Shown here in pieces: positions 60,806-64,000 of a DNA stretch of 64,000 bases. The notes below the pieces were generated by a model. That model was not told where the DNA came from. It ran no database searches and worked only from the letters and a program-made list of their open reading frames with translations. The stretch is from positions 248,001 through 312,000 of the forward strand of contig JAWLBX010000001.1 of assembly GCA_041687435.1 (NCBI GenBank), read 5' to 3'. Source of the stretch: JACKII01 sp041687435 (GTDB lineage: Bacteria; Pseudomonadota; Alphaproteobacteria; Bin95). Within the stretch, counting starts at the first letter, position 1; every line of letters begins with the position of its first letter. Both the position numbers and the translations under genes were made by a program.

Positions 60806-63124
60806 GTGACGACAGCCAGCCCCCCCAACAGCCCCGGCGACAACGGCCCTGGCCCCGATACGGTCGGCCCCGACAGCTTGGGCCCCGGGAATGCAGACGC
60901 CGAGACATCGGCGCCGCCGTCAACCGCGCGCGGACGCCTGCAAGCCCTGTGGAAGCGCTGGCGCGTCGGCCAGCGTCTGGGCGTGGCGCTGGTGGTGGCC
61001 GCATTTATCGCCTCGCTGCTGACCTATGCGGTGTTTAGCGGCTCCGCCAGCTTCCTGCCGGCGACGCCATCGGTGCTGCTGGCGCTGCTGAATCTCGACC
61101 TCGTGCTGTTCCTGGCGGTGGCCGTGCTGGTGATCCGCCGGGTCGTCAAGCTATGGGGCGAGCGCCGGCGCGGCATGGCCGGCTCCGGCCTGCACGTTCG
61201 CCTGGTGCTGCTGTTCAGCCTCGTCGCCGCCGTGCCGACCGTGATGGTGACGAGCTTCAGCGTCGTCTTCCTGCATTTCGGCCTGCAAAGCTGGTTCAGC
61301 CAGCAGGTGGACGAGGCCCTGACCGATTCGCTCACCGTCGCCGAAGCCTACCTCAAGGAAAACGGCCGGGCGGCAGCGCGCGATACGCTGGCAATCGCTG
61401 TCGACCTGCGGCGCGATTGGGCTGAGATCAGCGAAACGAACGAAAGGCTGACAGCGTTTCTGGAACGCCATTTGCGCTGGCGCGGCTTGCAGGCGGCCAT
61501 CGTTTTTTCGGCCGACGGCAATGTGGCGGCAAGGGTTGGCGATATCGCGTCCATGGCCAAGGAATTGGTGCCGGACTGGGCGATGGAGGAAGCCCGCAGC
61601 GGCGAGGTTGCCGTCGTCATCGGCCGGTCCGGCGACCAGCTGCGCGGCTTGGTTCGCCTGGATGGCGATCCCGAACGGTTCCTCTACGTTGCGCGTGCCG
61701 TCGATCAGGAAGTGCTTCGTCATGTCGATGACATCCGCGCCGCCGTCAGCCGATTCCAACGGCTGCAAACCGAACGCAGCGATATCGAACTGACCTTTGC
61801 CGTGATCTTCGCACTGCTGACCCTGCTGCTGGTCATGGTGGCCACCTGGGTCGGCCTGGCGTTCGCCGGGCGCATGGCCCGGCCGATCTCAGCCCTGGTC
61901 GAAGCCGCGGAACGGGTGCGCGCCGGCGACCTGGAGGTCAGGCTAGGCCATATGGGCGCCCTCGGCGAATTTCAGACACTGGGCCGCACCTTCAACCGCA
62001 TGACCGCGCAATTGCGAACCCAGCGCCAGGAACTCATGGAAGCGAACCGCCAGTTGGATCAGCGCCGCCTTTTCACCGAGGCAGTGCTGGCCGGCGTCGC
62101 CGCAGGCGTGGTCGGTCTGGACAATGCAGGCCGCATCCGATTCCCCAACCGCATGGCCGGGCAGTTGCTCGGCATCGATCTGGAGCAGCACCGCGACACG
62201 CCGCTGGCCGATCTGATGCCCGAGGTTGGCCCGCTGATCGACCGCGCCCATCGCTGGATGGCCGGAACGACCGAGGGCCAGATCACTCACGAAACGCCGG
62301 ACGGTCCCCACACCTTTTTGGTGCGCGTCACCGCGGAAGCGGGCGGGGAGGAAGGCACGGTGGTCACCTTCACCGACATTACCGAACTGCTGGACGCTCA
62401 GCGCAAGGCCGCCTGGTCCGACATCGCCCGGCGCATCGCCCACGAGATCAAAAATCCGCTGACGCCGATCCAACTATCGGCGGAACGGCTGAAGCGGCGC
62501 TATCTGTCCCAGGTCACCAACGATCCGGAGACCTTCCAGCTTTGCACCGATACCATCGTGCGCCAAGTGGAAAGCCTGCGCCGGCTGGTCGATGAATTTT
62601 CCGACTTCGCCCGGCAACCGGCACCACAATTCGCCCGCTGCAACCTGGCCGCGATCGCGCGCGAGGCGGTTGCCCTGCAGGAAAACGCCGCCCCGGCCGT
62701 CACCTTTGCCCTGGAAGCCGAAATGGACCCGTTCCCGGTGGTTTGCGATGCCAATCAGATCGCCCGCGTACTCACCAACCTGCTGCAGAACGCGGTCGAA
62801 GCGATCGCGCGGCGGCGGGAACAGGAGGGCGATGCCGCGCCGCCCGGGCAAATCACGCTGACGTTGCAACGCGCGGACGACGCCACGCTCCTGTCCGTCA
62901 GCGACAACGGGCCAGGCCTGCCAACGCACTTGCGGGGCCGCCTGGCCGATCCCTATGTCACAACAAGGGCGAAAGGAACCGGGTTGGGTTTGGCGATCGT
63001 TCAAAAAATCGCATCCGATCATGGCGGAAATCTGCTATTCCAGGACCAGCCAGGGGGTGGCGCGCTGGTGAGCGTGACCATTGCCGATAGGTTGCCGGCT
63101 CAGGGCCCACACGATGGCGCATGA
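60806..63124 (+). CDS. ntrY: Nitrogen/redox two-component sensor histidine kinase NtrY
   Basis: A 772-residue membrane kinase. After an acidic, Pro-rich N-terminus it has membrane segments (about 60-80, 93-113, 132-155), a periplasmic domain, and a further one (about 333-355) with HAMP (RPISALVEAAERVRAGDLEVRLG), a PAS segment, HisKA with H546 in RIAHEIKNPLTPIQLS, and HATPase (NLLQNAVEAI, DNGPGLP, GTGLGLAIVQKIA). This matches NtrY. GTG 60806 has AGGCGAGAG just before it. The stop overlaps the ntrX start by 11 bases. No ntrBC is in the window. Confidence 0.93.
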   Translation: MTTASPPNSPGDNGPGPDTVGPDSLGPGNADAETSAPPSTARGRLQALWKRWRVGQRLGVALVVAAFIASLLTYAVFSGSASFLPATPSVLLALLNLDLVLFLAVAVLVIRRVVKLWGERRRGMAGSGLHVRLVLLFSLVAAVPTVMVTSFSVVFLHFGLQSWFSQQVDEALTDSLTVAEAYLKENGRAAARDTLAIAVDLRRDWAEISETNERLTAFLERHLRWRGLQAAIVFSADGNVAARVGDIASMAKELVPDWAMEEARSGEVAVVIGRSGDQLRGLVRLDGDPERFLYVARAVDQEVLRHVDDIRAAVSRFQRLQTERSDIELTFAVIFALLTLLLVMVATWVGLAFAGRMARPISALVEAAERVRAGDLEVRLGHMGALGEFQTLGRTFNRMTAQLRTQRQELMEANRQLDQRRLFTEAVLAGVAAGVVGLDNAGRIRFPNRMAGQLLGIDLEQHRDTPLADLMPEVGPLIDRAHRWMAGTTEGQITHETPDGPHTFLVRVTAEAGGEEGTVVTFTDITELLDAQRKAAWSDIARRIAHEIKNPLTPIQLSAERLKRRYLSQVTNDPETFQLCTDTIVRQVESLRRLVDEFSDFARQPAPQFARCNLAAIAREAVALQENAAPAVTFALEAEMDPFPVVCDANQIARVLTNLLQNAVEAIARRREQEGDAAPPGQITLTLQRADDATLLSVSDNGPGLPTHLRGRLADPYVTTRAKGTGLGLAIVQKIASDHGGNLLFQDQPGGGALVSVTIADRLPAQGPHDGA

Positions 63125-64000
63125 TATTTTGGTGGTCGATGACGAAGCCGACATCCGGCTTCTGATCAGCGGATTGCTGGAAGACGAAGGCTACGAAACA
63201 CGGCTTGCAGCCGACGCAGATGCGGCGCTGGCCGCAGTTGCGGCGCGGCGCCCCAACCTTATCGTTCTGGACGTCTGGCTGGAAGGCAGCCGCCTGGACG
63301 GTATCGAACTGCTGGCGGAATTGCAGGAAGCCGCGCCAGAGGTGCCGGTGGTGATGATCAGCGGCCACGGCACCATCGAAATGGCCGTGTCGGCCATCCA
63401 TGCCGGCGCCTTCGACTTCATCGAAAAACCGTTCAAGGTGGACCGGCTGCTCCTGGTGCTGGAGCGCGCGATCGCCGATGCGCGCCTGCGGCGGGAATTG
63501 AGCGAACTGCGCCTGAGGGCGGGTGTGGATGCCGAACTGATCGGCGGTTCCGCCGCGACCAAGGCCATACGACAAGCCATCGCCAAGGTTGCGCCCACCG
63601 GCAGCCGCGTGCTCATCACCGGCCCTTCCGGCGCCGGCAAGGAGGTGGTGGCCCGCCAGATCCACAGCGCCTCTCGCGAGGCCAGCGGGCCGTTCGTCGT
63701 CGTCAACTGCGCCTCCATCGCGCCGGACACGATGGAGATCGAGCTGTTCGGCGCGGAAGGCGGGCCGAATGGCGGGCCGCGCCGCATCGGCGTGTTCGAA
63801 CAGGCCCACGGCGGCACGCTGCTGCTGGACGAAGTGTCGGACATGCCGCTGGAAACCCAGGCCAAGATCCTGCGGCTGCTGCAAGATCAGTCGTTCGTTC
63901 GGGTCGGCGGCGGCGCCCGGGTACAGGTTCAGGTCCGTGTGCTGGCTACCACCAGCCGCGACCTGCAGGCCGCCGTCGAAGCCGGGAACTTCCGCCAGGA
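63114..64000 (+). CDS. ntrX: Two-component response regulator NtrX, 5' part
   Basis: The frame from ATG 63114 is open to the window end, so only the first about 295 residues are present. The receiver domain (1-120) has DD (9-10) near VVDDEAD, the phospho-acceptor Asp in LIVLDVWLEG, the switch Ser/Thr in VVMISGHG, and Lys in IEKPFK. The AAA+ sigma-54 activator-like domain starts about 140 with GPSGAGKE (Walker A) and LLLDEV (Walker B). The GAFTGA loop that contacts sigma-54 is not visible; ELFGAEGGPNGGPRRIG occupies the place. This is known for some NtrX proteins. C-terminal HTH lies outside. Overlaps ntrY by 11 bases. Confidence 0.92.
   Translation, partial: MAHDILVVDDEADIRLLISGLLEDEGYETRLAADADAALAAVAARRPNLIVLDVWLEGSRLDGIELLAELQEAAPEVPVVMISGHGTIEMAVSAIHAGAFDFIEKPFKVDRLLLVLERAIADARLRRELSELRLRAGVDAELIGGSAATKAIRQAIAKVAPTGSRVLITGPSGAGKEVVARQIHSASREASGPFVVVNCASIAPDTMEIELFGAEGGPNGGPRRIGVFEQAHGGTLLLDEVSDMPLETQAKILRLLQDQSFVRVGGGARVQVQVRVLATTSRDLQAAVEAGNFRQ

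Overview
The window is GC-rich, densely coding DNA from an alphaproteobacterium, most likely a Rhodospirillales-type or related free-living heterotroph. The evidence is the mdh-sucC-sucD-sucA-sucB-lpdA order with zapE nearby, a GapR (DUF2312) gene, ntrY-ntrX, a DUF2852 gene, a DMSP-lyase-like cupin and many enoyl-CoA hydratase, enolase-superfamily and dioxygenase genes. The genus cannot be read from the sequence. I recognise no tRNA, rRNA, CRISPR array, IS element or prophage, and no gene-free stretch exceeds about 300 bases (the longest are 210 bp at 41995-42204 and about 170 bp at 36198-36370, 46681-46848 and 52623-52792).

Layout. 1-4210: 3' end of glnD, a conserved hypothetical, gapR, and a class A penicillin-binding protein coupled to gapR by a 4-base overlap. 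4301-6729: an amidohydrolase and an epoxide hydrolase. 6724-12389 (minus): a four-gene unit of a RoxA/MauG-like dihaem cytochrome c, two small polytopic membrane proteins and a membrane-anchored P-loop protein with a degenerate Walker A, with a secreted Sel1-repeat protein upstream. 12435-21345 (minus): the TCA block, with an intrinsic terminator between sucB and lpdA. 21452-25259 (minus): an MFS transporter, zapE and a Rossmann/SAF oxidoreductase. 25408-26539 (plus): a TetR regulator and a DUF2852 membrane protein with a perfect palindromic operator.

26608-32008 (minus): a LLM oxidoreductase, a nitroreductase, a sodium-dependent transporter with a (GA)8 tract at its ribosome-binding site, a Baeyer-Villiger-type monooxygenase and Fe-superoxide dismutase. 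32106-41994: an NDUFAF6-like protein, then a catabolic region (enoyl-CoA hydratases, mandelate racemase-type enzyme, CMD-family protein, TauD dioxygenase, VOC protein, nucleoside hydrolase, ThDP enzyme, DUF423). 42205-46680: an MscS-type channel, two unknown proteins (one carrying a 17-bp perfect intragenic palindrome), a DksA/TraR zinc-finger protein and a DUF411 protein. 46849-52622: a frameshifted DMSP-lyase-like cupin gene, an alpha/beta hydrolase, DUF169, a TTC38-like TPR protein, a Sua5/TsaC enzyme and CysQ, with a REP-like inverted repeat. 52793-59527: an enolase-superfamily enzyme, a PhoD phosphatase preceded by a pho-box-like site, an HpcH/HpaI aldolase, an enoyl-CoA hydratase/thiolase-like/DUF35 operon and an NTF2-like protein. 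59605-64000: an M20 amidohydrolase, ntrY and the 5' part of ntrX.

How it fits together. The centre is housekeeping: TCA enzymes that oxidise 2-oxoglutarate to oxaloacetate, nitrogen and redox sensing (GlnD, NtrYX), envelope growth and division (PBP1, ZapE), nucleoid organisation (GapR) and tRNA modification. Around it lies an accessory catabolic set for acyl-CoA, organic-acid and xenobiotic-like substrates. The least explained unit is the dihaem-cytochrome / membrane-protein / P-loop operon at 6724-10990.
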